Positions 1 through 4,613 are shown, counted from the first letter of the stretch. The stretch is 5,531 nucleotides of DNA from Pseudomonadota bacterium (GCA_030610915.1 JAUWQS010000133.1:1-5531), one strand, 5' to 3'. Program-made: numbers and translations. Notes: generated from the letters alone by a model not told the origin.

Positions 1-63
1 ATCACCCTTGATCGCTGCCAAGGCAACCTTTGCCATAAAATCTGGGCTGAAACTCTTCCGCAT
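1..63 (-). CDS. IS3-family transposase OrfA, N-terminal 21 residues (partial)
   Basis: The minus-strand reading begins MRKSFSPDFMAKVALAAIKG. This is the recognisable start of the OrfA helix-turn-helix protein of IS3-type elements (usual form MRKSFSPEFKAKVALEAIKG), which binds the element ends and helps form the OrfAB transposase. The start is secure: ACCTCCTT at 70-77 reads AAGGAGGT on the coding strand, a perfect Shine-Dalgarno sequence six bases before ATG. Only 21 codons are in the window, so whether the transposase is intact cannot be judged. Met replaces the usual Lys at residue 10, which does not by itself suggest inactivity. Confidence 0.85.
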   Translation of the reverse strand, partial: MRKSFSPDFMAKVALAAIKGD

Positions 64-134
64 TTTCGGACCTCCTTTTTCTTCCAATAGCATAAAAAGT
101 GACTCTTAACTACTGGTCTGAAAAACCCAGTCCA
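1..134 (-). mobile_element. Left end of an IS3-family insertion sequence (partial)
   Basis: The minus strand reads from a TGGACTGGG terminus (the TG at 134-133) through a short leader into an orfA start at 63. Established knowledge: IS3-family elements begin with TG, carry a short leader, and place orfA and the frameshift-fused orfB downstream. Here only the left end is visible; the rest, including the second inverted repeat and the catalytic DDE part, lies beyond the left edge. The exact terminus at 134 is inferred from the TG rule and the TGGACTGG-like start. It could be off by a few bases because the partner end and any target duplication cannot be seen. Confidence 0.7.
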
Positions 135-148
135 CTATAACCTTCTAT

Positions 149-184
149 TCTTCTGTTAAAAACCTTTATATAATTAACAGAAGA
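149..184. repeat. 11-bp perfect inverted repeat with AT-rich 14-base spacer
   Basis: TCTTCTGTTAA at 149-159 is the exact reverse complement of TTAACAGAAGA at 174-184. The spacer is AT-rich. It lies 15 bases outside the presumed IS terminus. It could be an old bidirectional terminator, the end of another element, or the palindromic feature near which the IS inserted. No T-run follows either arm, so a classical terminator is not well supported. Confidence 0.5.
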
Positions 185-231
185 CCTTAGAATGTCAAGG
201 AATTTCAACAGCTTTTGTTAGGAATTATTGA

Positions 232-408
232 GCTTATGGTCGGAACACGGACAAACAGTACCGAAACGAGTTCGGCACATGGTTTGTCCATGCCACCTTT
301 CAAGGATGCAGGTATTATGGATTCCCGATCGAGCCGGGAATTACATTGTGGGCAGCCACTAATTCTTCAAGAAACGTTGATTACCACTTGAAAGAGCACA
401 TTTTTTGA
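232..408 (+). other. Unresolved stretch: nested hairpins and a 58-codon open frame
   Basis: No gene is recognised between the IS end and 519. Two palindromic folds stand out. GGACAAAC (249-256) pairs with GTTTGTCC (282-289) and encloses CCGAA (261-265) with TTCGG (271-275). ATTCCCG (321-327) pairs with CGGGAAT (335-341). The same stretch is open from 232 to a TGA at 406-408 in one plus frame, with residues such as EFGTWFVHATFQGCRYYGFP, but it has no start codon near a ribosome site and no family I recognise. It may be the tail of a decayed gene or a structured RNA; the sequence does not decide. Confidence 0.3.
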
Positions 409-464
409 TAAATCTTTAGGCTGATAACTTCAGAAAGAACAGAACAGAATCTCACTCCATTATC

Positions 465-500
465 ATTTGCACTTCGCACGGCGAAAGCTGTTGTGCAAAT
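465..500. terminator. Candidate hairpin downstream of the small lysine-rich gene
   Basis: ATTTGCAC (465-472) pairs with GTGCAAAT (493-500). Inside, TTCGC (473-477) pairs with GCGAA (481-485), leaving a one-sided bulge of seven bases (486-492) and a three-base loop. It starts 20 bases past the stop codon of the minus-strand gene at 520-633, the right place for a 3' hairpin. There is no clear U-run, so a role as transcript-end stabiliser is as likely as intrinsic termination. Confidence 0.4.
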
Positions 501-519
501 TTCAGTACAGTGATTTCTA

Positions 520-633
520 TCAAGGCTTTCTTTTTGGCTGCTTATCAAGCTTGTTTTTTGATTTTTGTTTCTGTTTTTCGGTGTTTTGTTTCCGCACCTT
601 TTCCTTATCTTTCTTACCGCCCTTGTCTCCCAT
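520..633 (-). CDS. Small lysine-rich hypothetical protein (37 aa)
   Basis: The minus strand encodes 37 residues beginning MGDKGGKKDKEK and ending in KQPKRKP before TGA. Almost half the residues are Lys, Arg or Gln; there is no membrane segment, cysteine or signal peptide, so it is expected to be a highly basic, disordered cytoplasmic protein. I recall small proteins with this MGDKG(G/S)KKDK start and K-Q-P-K-x-P end as recurring, uncharacterised bacterial hypotheticals; that is memory, not a search. A GGGAG ribosome site lies about six bases before the ATG. The plus-strand frames over the same bases give Phe/Leu/Cys-rich shadows, which is what an antisense reading of Lys codons produces. Function is unknown; nucleic-acid binding would be a guess from charge alone. 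Confidence 0.75.
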   Translation of the reverse strand: MGDKGGKKDKEKVRKQNTEKQKQKSKNKLDKQPKRKP

Positions 634-767
634 TACGTCTCCCTTTTTCCTGTTGTCCAAAAAAATCTTTCCGTAGCGTGGTTTACTGTTGCAACCACAG
701 TAGGCCCATCATCATTAATTGTAATCTTGCATACTTTTCAAAATTGGTCAATTACCGCTTTCAGGAA

Positions 768-814
768 GCAAGATTAAATAATGCAAGAAAAGATATAGAT
801 GATTGTAAATTAAT
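768..814 (+). repeat. 47-bp dispersed repeat, copy A
   Basis: This stretch matches 3770-3816 at 37 of 47 positions without gaps. Both copies read in one plus frame as similar peptides (RLNNARKDIDDCKLMD here). Conservation of residues such as NNARK and KL suggests both derive from a coding sequence or from its recombined end. I do not recognise the family. Here it lies between the small lysine-rich gene and the DUF4143 remnant, with no start codon or ribosome site. Confidence 0.55.
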
Positions 815-847
815 GGACAAATCGGCGGACACGGGTTTTGTGCATCG

Positions 848-1070
848 CTTTATGATAAAGTCACATTCCTGCTTGCCCTCGTAATAGAAAACTTCTTCCT
901 GCCTTCTGAACAATTCTATGGCAACCAGATTTTCAAGTAGTTTCCCCTTGTTCTCCGAAAACTCTGTGGACAGAAAGCCGAAGCCTATATCAAGAAGATA
1001 GACCTTTTTGGGATTCATAACCCTTTTGCGTGGCGAAAAGGAAAATTTATCATGAAGGATAAGAAAAAAA
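848..1070 (-). pseudogene. Remnant of an AAA+ ATPase with DUF4143 domain (COG1373 type)
   Basis: The minus strand reads ...HDKFSFSPRKRVMNPKKVY, then LLDIGFGFLSTEFSENKGK, LLENLVAIELFRR and FYYEGKQECDFIIK. These match the order of conserved blocks in the C-terminal DUF4143 half of COG1373 ATPases (FS-S-kkq--NPKKVY-iD-gl, seNKGrlLENlV-leL-RR, YYykgk-ECDFvv). The coding match extends upstream of the Met at 1018, so that Met is internal and not a start. Full-length members are roughly 380-420 residues; only about 74 codons survive. The whole ATPase half is missing, and after CDFIIK the frame runs on into unrelated sequence. The upstream break coincides with the edge of the palindromic element at 1071-1299. 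The gene is dead. Confidence 0.75.
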
Positions 1071-1299
1071 GGTAATAGTTCAATAAATAGCGGAAGGCGT
1101 ATGGCAGAAGCATGTAGCGGAAGGCTTCAGCCTTCCATGTGCTTTAGTCATACTGTGTTACATGAATATGGAGACCTGAAGGTCTCCGCTACAGGGGCCG
1201 TGCAAAGCTCAAAGGCGTAACCTCTACGCCCAAACCCCGCTTCCAGAAGATGGAGGCGGCTACGTGTCTGGGGTTGCCCCTATTTATTGAGCTGATACC
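1071..1299. repeat. 229-bp MITE-like element with 20-bp terminal inverted repeats
   Basis: GGTAATAGTTCAATAAATAG at 1071-1090 and CTATTTATTGAGCTGATACC at 1280-1299 are inverted copies matching at 17 of 20 positions. The inside is non-coding and heavily palindromic: GGGGC (1194-1198) pairs with GCCCC (1276-1280), GGCGTA (1214-1219) with TACGCC (1225-1230), CCGCTTCCA (1237-1245) with TGGAGGCGG (1251-1259, one G-T pair), plus the two tetraloop hairpins listed separately. TAGCGGAAGGC also occurs twice in direct orientation (1088-1098, 1115-1125). The left edge coincides with the point where the DUF4143 remnant loses recognisable sequence. A non-autonomous transposable element is the best inference. 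A structured RNA gene is the alternative. No target duplication is obvious. Confidence 0.5.
1113..1193. repeat. Inverted pair of REP-like hairpins with complementary tetraloops
   Basis: TGTAGCGGA (1113-1121) and TCCGCTACA (1185-1193) are exact inverted repeats. Each arm carries its own perfect hairpin: GGAAGGC-TTCA-GCCTTCC at 1119-1136 and GGAGACC-TGAA-GGTCTCC at 1170-1187. When one is reverse complemented, the two copies differ at three stem pairs, and every change is compensated on the opposite strand. The TTCA and TGAA loops are complementary. This shows selection or conversion that preserves folding, as in REP/BIME-type intergenic repeats. Confidence 0.65.
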
Positions 1300-1490
1300 A
1301 ATAGATCATCGTGGCTTCGAAAACATATTTTGAGTGATGTTGGCGAGAATCCAATTGTTGTGATCATGGAAGTGTATTATAAGTCATAGTCTGAATACAG
1401 ACTGTATTTCCACTGCCGCTTCAGCGCAGCCTGTTGCCGACGGTTTATTTTAATGGCAGATATAATTGTAAAAGGAGTGTATTTATAGAG
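1300..1490. other. Upstream region of the transglutaminase/dehydrogenase operon
   Basis: No gene is supported here. AGTCTG (1388-1393) and CAGACT (1398-1403) form a perfect six-base dyad around AATA, about 90 bases before the start codon at 1491, in a position suitable for an operator or small RNA hairpin. A purine-rich AAAGGAG lies at 1472-1477. I could not find a convincing -35/-10 pair. A short open frame from about 1291 to 1389 (ending in EVYYKS) has no recognisable family and no start. Confidence 0.3.
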
Positions 1491-2171
1491 ATGAATTCGG
1501 AAATGCAACAGTACATTCAACCCTCACCGACCGTCGACAGCGACAACCCTGCAGTCGCGGAATTCGCCAGGGAGAACTCTGGTAATTCCACCGACCCGAG
1601 GGAAAAGGCGATCAGTATTTATTACGCCGTACGGGACGGTATTTGCTACGACCCATATACTCTCGATTTGTCAATCGACGGACTCCGGGCGAGCACCACG
1701 TTACGTGTTGGTCGGGGCTGGTGTGTAGCCAAGGCAATCCTTCTCGCGGCTTGTTGCCGGTCTTTAGGAATTCCGGCCAGGCTGGGATTTGCTGACATTA
1801 GAAACCACCTGACTACCGCGCGCATGCGTGAGATGATGAAAACAGATATCTTTTTCTGGCACGGCTATACTGCTATTTACTTTAACGGGGTCTGGGTCAA
1901 GGCGACACCCGCCTTTAATATTGAGCTCTGTGAACGATTCCGGATAAAGCCTCTCGATTTCAACGGACGCAACGATTCGATATATCACCCGTTTGATCTT
2001 GAGGGGAACAGGCACATGGAATACCTGAGATATCGTGGAGAATTTACTGATGTTCCCATTGATCAGATGACCGAGACGTTTCGCCGTGAATACACCTCGG
2101 ACAAGCCATTCTGGAAGAAAGCGGATTCCGACCGCGAAGTCGAACAGGAGACGCGGGGAAAGCAAGATTAA
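1491..2171 (+). CDS. Transglutaminase-like superfamily protein
   Basis: This 226-residue protein has the transglutaminase/protease-like fold of COG1305-type proteins. The visible core has GRGWCVAKAILLAACCRSLG around Cys78 (the expected nucleophile at the start of a helix) and FFWHGYTAIYFNGVWVKATP with His124. Family members may hydrolyse or cross-link amide bonds; the substrate here is unknown. The usual third residue, Asp in W-V-x-V-D, is Thr139 in the WVKATPAFN block, which I recall as common in this subfamily. No signal peptide or membrane segment is seen, so it is probably cytoplasmic. ATG at 1491 is chosen because MNSEMQQYIQPSP fits the family start and an AGGAG lies about 13 bases upstream; the upstream extension to 1434 looks untranslated. 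Its GC-rich codons contrast with the next gene, one base downstream. Confidence 0.8.
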   Translation: MNSEMQQYIQPSPTVDSDNPAVAEFARENSGNSTDPREKAISIYYAVRDGICYDPYTLDLSIDGLRASTTLRVGRGWCVAKAILLAACCRSLGIPARLGFADIRNHLTTARMREMMKTDIFFWHGYTAIYFNGVWVKATPAFNIELCERFRIKPLDFNGRNDSIYHPFDLEGNRHMEYLRYRGEFTDVPIDQMTETFRREYTSDKPFWKKADSDREVEQETRGKQD

Positions 2172-2172
2172 T

Positions 2173-3768
2173 ATGGGATACCGGGAAATATCATTAAAAC
2201 TGCCCACAGATTATGTTGAGGAGCAGCTCAGGAAGAGACTGGAAAAAGAACTAAAAATCAAGGAGTTCTCGTATCAGATAGAGAATCAGAGCCTTGATGC
2301 AAGGAAAAAGAACAACATACACTGGTTGATTCGAGTTGGAATCCTGTCAAAAGAGATCAGGGGAGGCGAACCTGTCAGACCTTCCTCTTTAAACATTCCA
2401 TATAGAAAAAGAGAGAAGAGGGCAGTTGTTGTCGGAAGCGGTCCTGCCGGATTCTTTTCAGCATTCGTGCTTCAGAAGGCGGGAATCGATACTATTTTGA
2501 TTGAAAGGGGCTCAGCGGTTGATAAAAGAGCCGAGGGAATCAGAAAGTTTGAAACAACCGGCGTATTCAACTCTATCAGTAATTATGCCTTTGGCGAGGG
2601 TGGCGCGGGAACATTTTCTGATGGAAAGTTAACCTCAAGAACCAAACGCATCTCAAAAGAAAAGCAGTTTATGGTATCCAGTTATGTCCATGCGGGAGCG
2701 CCGGAAGAGATAGGATATATGGCGCATCCCCATCTTGGAAGTGATAATCTTAAAAAAGTTGTAAAGAATTTAAGGGAAGAATTTCTGAATATTGGCGGAA
2801 GCGTGCTCTTCGAAACATTGCTGGAAGATTTGAAGATTAAAGATGGAAAAGTTCATGAAGCGATAACAACCTCAGGCGGAATCGAAGCAGATTATTTTAT
2901 TATCGCGCCGGGGCATTCGGCATATGAAACATATCGCATGCTGATTGAAAACGGGGTAAAGTTCCGCACAAAAGATTTTGCTATCGGCTGCCGGGTTGAA
3001 CATCCCCAGGAACTTATTAATATCGCGCAATGGGGTCGGGAAACCCTGCCCGGGGTTAAGGCCGCCCAGTACCGGCTTACATCAAAAGGAGACGGGAATC
3101 TTCCCGTGTATACATTTTGCATGTGTCCCGGCGGAGTTGTTATCCCAGCGTCCGCGTATAAAAACGCGAACATAGTAAATGGAATGAGCCGGTATAAGAG
3201 AGATGGGAAATTTGCCAACGCGGCCTGTGTTGCAGGCATAAATCCGGAGAAACTGCTCGGCAGAAAAACAGAACCCCTGGAAGCCATTGACTGGCTGGGC
3301 GCCCTCGAAGAGAGTTTTTACAACTATTCAAATGGCTATCAGGCCCCATTCTGCACGATACAGGATTTTATTGATAAAAAAGTGCCGGCAAAAACAGTTG
3401 AATCGAGTTACCCTCTCGGTTTGAAACCGGCGGCTTTATGGGATTTGCTCCCCTCTGAAGTAAGCGGATCAATCAGGGAAGGGCTGAAGGATTTCAGTAG
3501 AAAGATAAAGGGATTTGAGACGGGCATTATTATGGGGCTTGAGAGCAAAACCTCATCCCCAATTCAGGTCCTGCGGGAAAAAACCGGATGTTGCAACGGT
3601 TTTGAGAATCTCTATATAGTCGGGGAAGGCAGCGGTTATTCCGGAGGTATAATATCAAGCGGATCAGACGGTATAAAAGCGGCAATGAATATTATTGAAA
3701 GAAATTCTCACTTTCTTCAACAGTCGGAGATTCCCCGCAACTTGTTGCGGGGAGCTTCAATTACATAA
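2173..3768 (+). CDS. FAD-dependent dehydrogenase, COG2509 type
   Basis: This 531-residue flavoprotein resembles the uncharacterised FAD-dependent dehydrogenases of COG2509. Residues 1-80 form the family's N-terminal domain. The Rossmann FAD site follows: AVVVGSGPAGFFSAFVLQKA with Gly88, Gly90 and Gly93, and acidic Glu111 for the ribose. Other family blocks are FGEGGAGTFSDGKLTSR (140-156), YTFCMCPGGVVIPAS (313-327) and the C-terminal FAD-contact block YIVGEGSGYSGGI (481-493). The physiological substrate is unknown for the family. The ATG at 2173 is chosen because it is one base after the upstream stop and begins the family's domain; an open extension from 2086 overlaps the transglutaminase gene and is not family sequence. 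The last ~15 residues (EIPRNLLRGASIT) come from a palindromic repeat. No membrane segment is seen; it probably shares an mRNA with the gene before it. Confidence 0.9.
   Translation: MGYREISLKLPTDYVEEQLRKRLEKELKIKEFSYQIENQSLDARKKNNIHWLIRVGILSKEIRGGEPVRPSSLNIPYRKREKRAVVVGSGPAGFFSAFVLQKAGIDTILIERGSAVDKRAEGIRKFETTGVFNSISNYAFGEGGAGTFSDGKLTSRTKRISKEKQFMVSSYVHAGAPEEIGYMAHPHLGSDNLKKVVKNLREEFLNIGGSVLFETLLEDLKIKDGKVHEAITTSGGIEADYFIIAPGHSAYETYRMLIENGVKFRTKDFAIGCRVEHPQELINIAQWGRETLPGVKAAQYRLTSKGDGNLPVYTFCMCPGGVVIPASAYKNANIVNGMSRYKRDGKFANAACVAGINPEKLLGRKTEPLEAIDWLGALEESFYNYSNGYQAPFCTIQDFIDKKVPAKTVESSYPLGLKPAALWDLLPSEVSGSIREGLKDFSRKIKGFETGIIMGLESKTSSPIQVLREKTGCCNGFENLYIVGEGSGYSGGIISSGSDGIKAAMNIIERNSHFLQQSEIPRNLLRGASIT
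3733..3752. repeat. REP-like GC-rich palindrome inside the dehydrogenase 3' end
   Basis: CCCCGCAAC (3733-3741) and GTTGCGGGG (3744-3752) form a nine-base perfect stem around TT. It lies in the last codons of the FAD dehydrogenase gene and encodes part of the tail PRNLLRGA. The composition is far more GC-rich than the surrounding gene. I recall similar CCCCGCAA-xx-TTGCGGGG palindromes as intergenic repeats in environmental genomes; that is memory. It may also act as a transcript-end hairpin, though no U-run follows directly. Confidence 0.6.
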
Positions 3769-3769
3769 A

Positions 3770-3816
3770 GAAAGATTCAATAATGCAAGAAAGAATGTCG
3801 GTAATCCTAAATTAAT
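3770..3816 (+). repeat. 47-bp dispersed repeat, copy B
   Basis: This matches 768-814 at 37 of 47 positions with no gap. In the plus frame it reads RFNNARKNVGNPKLIS and reaches TAG five codons past PKL. It begins two bases after the dehydrogenase stop codon. No start codon or ribosome site serves it, so it looks like a gene fragment carried with a repeat, not a gene. Confidence 0.55.
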
Positions 3817-3819
3817 ATC

Positions 3820-3884
3820 TCAATAGACGGAAAATAATTCCGTATATATACATCAATATCGCGGAATTTATTTCGGTCTATTGA
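3820..3884. repeat. Long imperfect inverted repeat downstream of the dehydrogenase
   Basis: TCAATAGACGGAAAATAATT and CCG (3820-3842) pair with CGGAATTTATTTCGGTCTAT and TGA (3862-3884) across 23 positions, with three mismatches and a 19-base loop. The fold could end the dehydrogenase transcript or be the foldback of a small mobile element. It sits directly before the GTTGGGC at 3889-3895 but lacks a matching RYYYAAC box on its left side, so I do not call it an attC site. Confidence 0.55.
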
Positions 3885-3909
3885 CAGTGTTGGGCGAGAC
3901 AAAGAAATA

Positions 3910-3938
3910 TTTACACATTAACCTAAATAAGTTATCAT
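3910..3938 (+). promoter_or_regulatory. Sigma-70-type promoter giving a probable leaderless mRNA
   Basis: TTTACA (3910-3915) and TATCAT (3933-3938) each match the -35 and -10 consensus at five of six positions and are 17 bases apart. Transcription would be expected to begin about 3944-3946, at the ATG at 3945. No Shine-Dalgarno sequence precedes that ATG, which agrees with a leaderless message. Confidence 0.6.
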
Positions 3939-3944
3939 TTATAT

Positions 3945-4187
3945 ATGTTGGAATATAGCTATACTGAATATTTTGAAAATGAGGTATTACGAAAACGGCT
4001 TTATTTAAAGAAGGAGTGGTGTATTCAGGTCATAGAAAATCCCATCAAGGTTGAGCGTCAAGAACATAACCGTTTTCGATTTTGGGGAGAAATTAAAGAA
4101 CTTGGTGGACGTGTATTAAGAGTAGTAACACTTGATGATAAGAAGACTATTCATAATGCCTTCCCTGACAGGAGGTTCAAACTATGA
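3945..4187 (+). CDS. Small protein paired with DUF2283; possible toxin, family not named
   Basis: This 80-residue soluble protein starts MLEYSYTEYFENEVLRKR and ends LDDKKTIHNAFPDRRFKL. The pattern Y-T-x-x-F-x-x-E-V-L-x-K-R, a central RFRFWGEI and the LRVVTL-D-x-x-TIHNAFPDR ending are what I recall for small uncharacterised proteins encoded just before DUF2283 genes, broadly resembling DUF4258/BrnT-like compact toxins with conserved His, Arg and Asp near the C terminus. That assignment is uncertain. The gene overlaps the next by four bases (ATGA at 4184-4187), so the pair is translationally coupled. There is no ribosome site before ATG, but a promoter ends seven bases upstream. A role as the active (toxin) partner of a two-gene module is inference from size, pairing and context. 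Confidence 0.7.
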   Translation: MLEYSYTEYFENEVLRKRLYLKKEWCIQVIENPIKVERQEHNRFRFWGEIKELGGRVLRVVTLDDKKTIHNAFPDRRFKL

Positions 4188-4402
4188 AACTAAATTATTA
4201 TCATGAAACAGATTCGCTCTATATTGATCTGTCTTCTAAAACAAGCAAGGAAAGCGTAGAAATATCCGAAGGTGTCGTTATAGACTATGATGAAGATGGC
4301 GATATAACAGGGATTGACATTGATAATGCAAGTCGTAAAATCGATCTTAAAGAAGTTATTCTGAACAAAGTACCCGCACAACTTCAGGCAATCACGGCTT
4401 AA
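4184..4402 (+). CDS. DUF2283 domain-containing protein
   Basis: This 72-residue protein carries the DUF2283 signature: MKLNYYHETDSLYIDLS at the N terminus, then VEISEGVVIDYDEDGDITGI and DIDNAS, ending about 25 residues later. Length is normal for the family. DUF2283 proteins have no settled biochemical role; this one is strongly acidic in the middle (DYDEDGD) while its upstream partner is basic, which would suit a bound pair. The start is fixed by the ATGA overlap and a GGAGG about eight bases before ATG, a much stronger ribosome site than the first gene has, so the second product may be made in excess as expected for an antitoxin. That regulatory reading is inference. Confidence 0.85.
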   Translation: MKLNYYHETDSLYIDLSSKTSKESVEISEGVVIDYDEDGDITGIDIDNASRKIDLKEVILNKVPAQLQAITA

Positions 4403-4413
4403 TCAAAAAAAAT

Positions 4414-4540
4414 GTCGAACCAGTCAGTTCACCCGACCGGAAAAGCATTGGCGTTTTTCGCATCAATATCATTTTGTGTAAAACTTTACATCTGCCAACT
4501 TCATCTTTGGCTTTTCCGGCCGGTGACTTCAGCGTTGGGC
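4414..4540 (+). other. attC-like recombination site (127 bp)
   Basis: The right box GTTGGGC (4534-4540) fits the integron core GTTRRRY. The left box GTCGAAC (4414-4420) fits RYYYAAC at six of seven positions. Between them, CCGGAAAAGC (4437-4446) pairs perfectly with GCTTTTCCGG (4510-4519), and TCACC (4429-4433) pairs with GGTGA (4522-4526) with unequal spacing on the two sides, as in folded attC sites with extrahelical bases. The middle holds further pairing, TTGGC (4448-4452) with GCCAA (4494-4498). Size lies within the usual attC range of about 57-141 bp. A plain structured terminator is the alternative. Confidence 0.6.
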
Positions 4541-4552
4541 GAATAAATTTAT

Positions 4553-4581
4553 TTGACATGGTCCAAAGTGTGGATTAGTAT
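4553..4581 (+). promoter_or_regulatory. Sigma-70-type promoter of the MazEF-like operon
   Basis: TTGACA (4553-4558) is a perfect -35 box, followed 17 bases later by TAGTAT (4576-4581), a four-of-six match to the -10 box. The expected transcription start, near 4588, precedes the ATG at 4614 by about 26 bases, leaving room for the ribosome site. The promoter begins 12 bases after the attC-like site, so the module carries its own promoter. Confidence 0.7.
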
Positions 4582-4598
4582 AGCTATAAAAATCCACA
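4569..4598 (+). promoter_or_regulatory. 30-bp dyad operator over the -10 box
   Basis: TGTGGATT (4569-4576) and AATCCACA (4591-4598) are perfect inverted arms. Between them TATAGCTATA (4579-4588) is itself a perfect palindrome with exactly the same centre (4583/4584). Only the two base pairs 4577-4578 versus 4589-4590 break symmetry. It covers the -10 box and transcription start, so binding would block initiation. Ribbon-helix-helix antitoxins usually repress their own operons through such nested dyads. Confidence 0.75.
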
Positions 4599-4613
4599 TT
4601 GAAAAGGTGTAAT

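Larger units (their letters stand above)
3889..4540 (+). mobile_element. Candidate integron-type gene cassette carrying a two-gene module
   Basis: The block opens with GTTGGGC (3889-3895), holds two overlapping small genes in the same orientation, and closes with an attC-like foldback whose final box is again GTTGGGC (4534-4540). From G^TT to G^TT it is 645 bp. Established knowledge: integron cassettes are delimited by GTTRRRY core sites, carry one or two genes close to a terminal attC, and often carry toxin-antitoxin pairs. Only 11 bases separate the stop codon at 4402 from the left attC box, as expected. No integrase gene is visible, so this could be a lone cassette inserted at a secondary site or part of an integrase-less array. 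The call is inferred. Confidence 0.45.

Noticed and set aside
467..777. Three plus-strand open frames rich in Phe, Leu and Cys
   Set aside because: They lie antisense to the minus-strand Lys/Gln-rich gene at 520-633, have no ribosome sites, and their composition is what antisense Lys codons give.
1071..1299. CRISPR array
   Set aside because: The repeats are inverted and directly adjoining hairpins, with no regular repeat-spacer pattern.
1291..1389. 33-codon open frame ending EVYYKS
   Set aside because: No start codon, no ribosome site and no recognised family; it begins inside the terminal repeat of the palindromic element.
1434..1490. Upstream start of the transglutaminase gene at a TTG
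   Set aside because: The extension contains the ribosome-site-like AAAGGAG and is not family-like; ATG at 1491 begins the expected sequence.
2086..2172. Upstream 29-codon extension of the FAD dehydrogenase
   Set aside because: It overlaps the end of the transglutaminase gene in another frame and does not resemble the family N terminus; ATG at 2173 fits better.
2892..3349. Antisense open frames within the FAD dehydrogenase
   Set aside because: They shadow a well-supported gene, have no recognisable domain and no initiation signals.
4599..4613. TTG start for the antitoxin gene
   Set aside because: It abuts the operator dyad and has no ribosome site; ATG at 4614 has AAGGTG at proper spacing.
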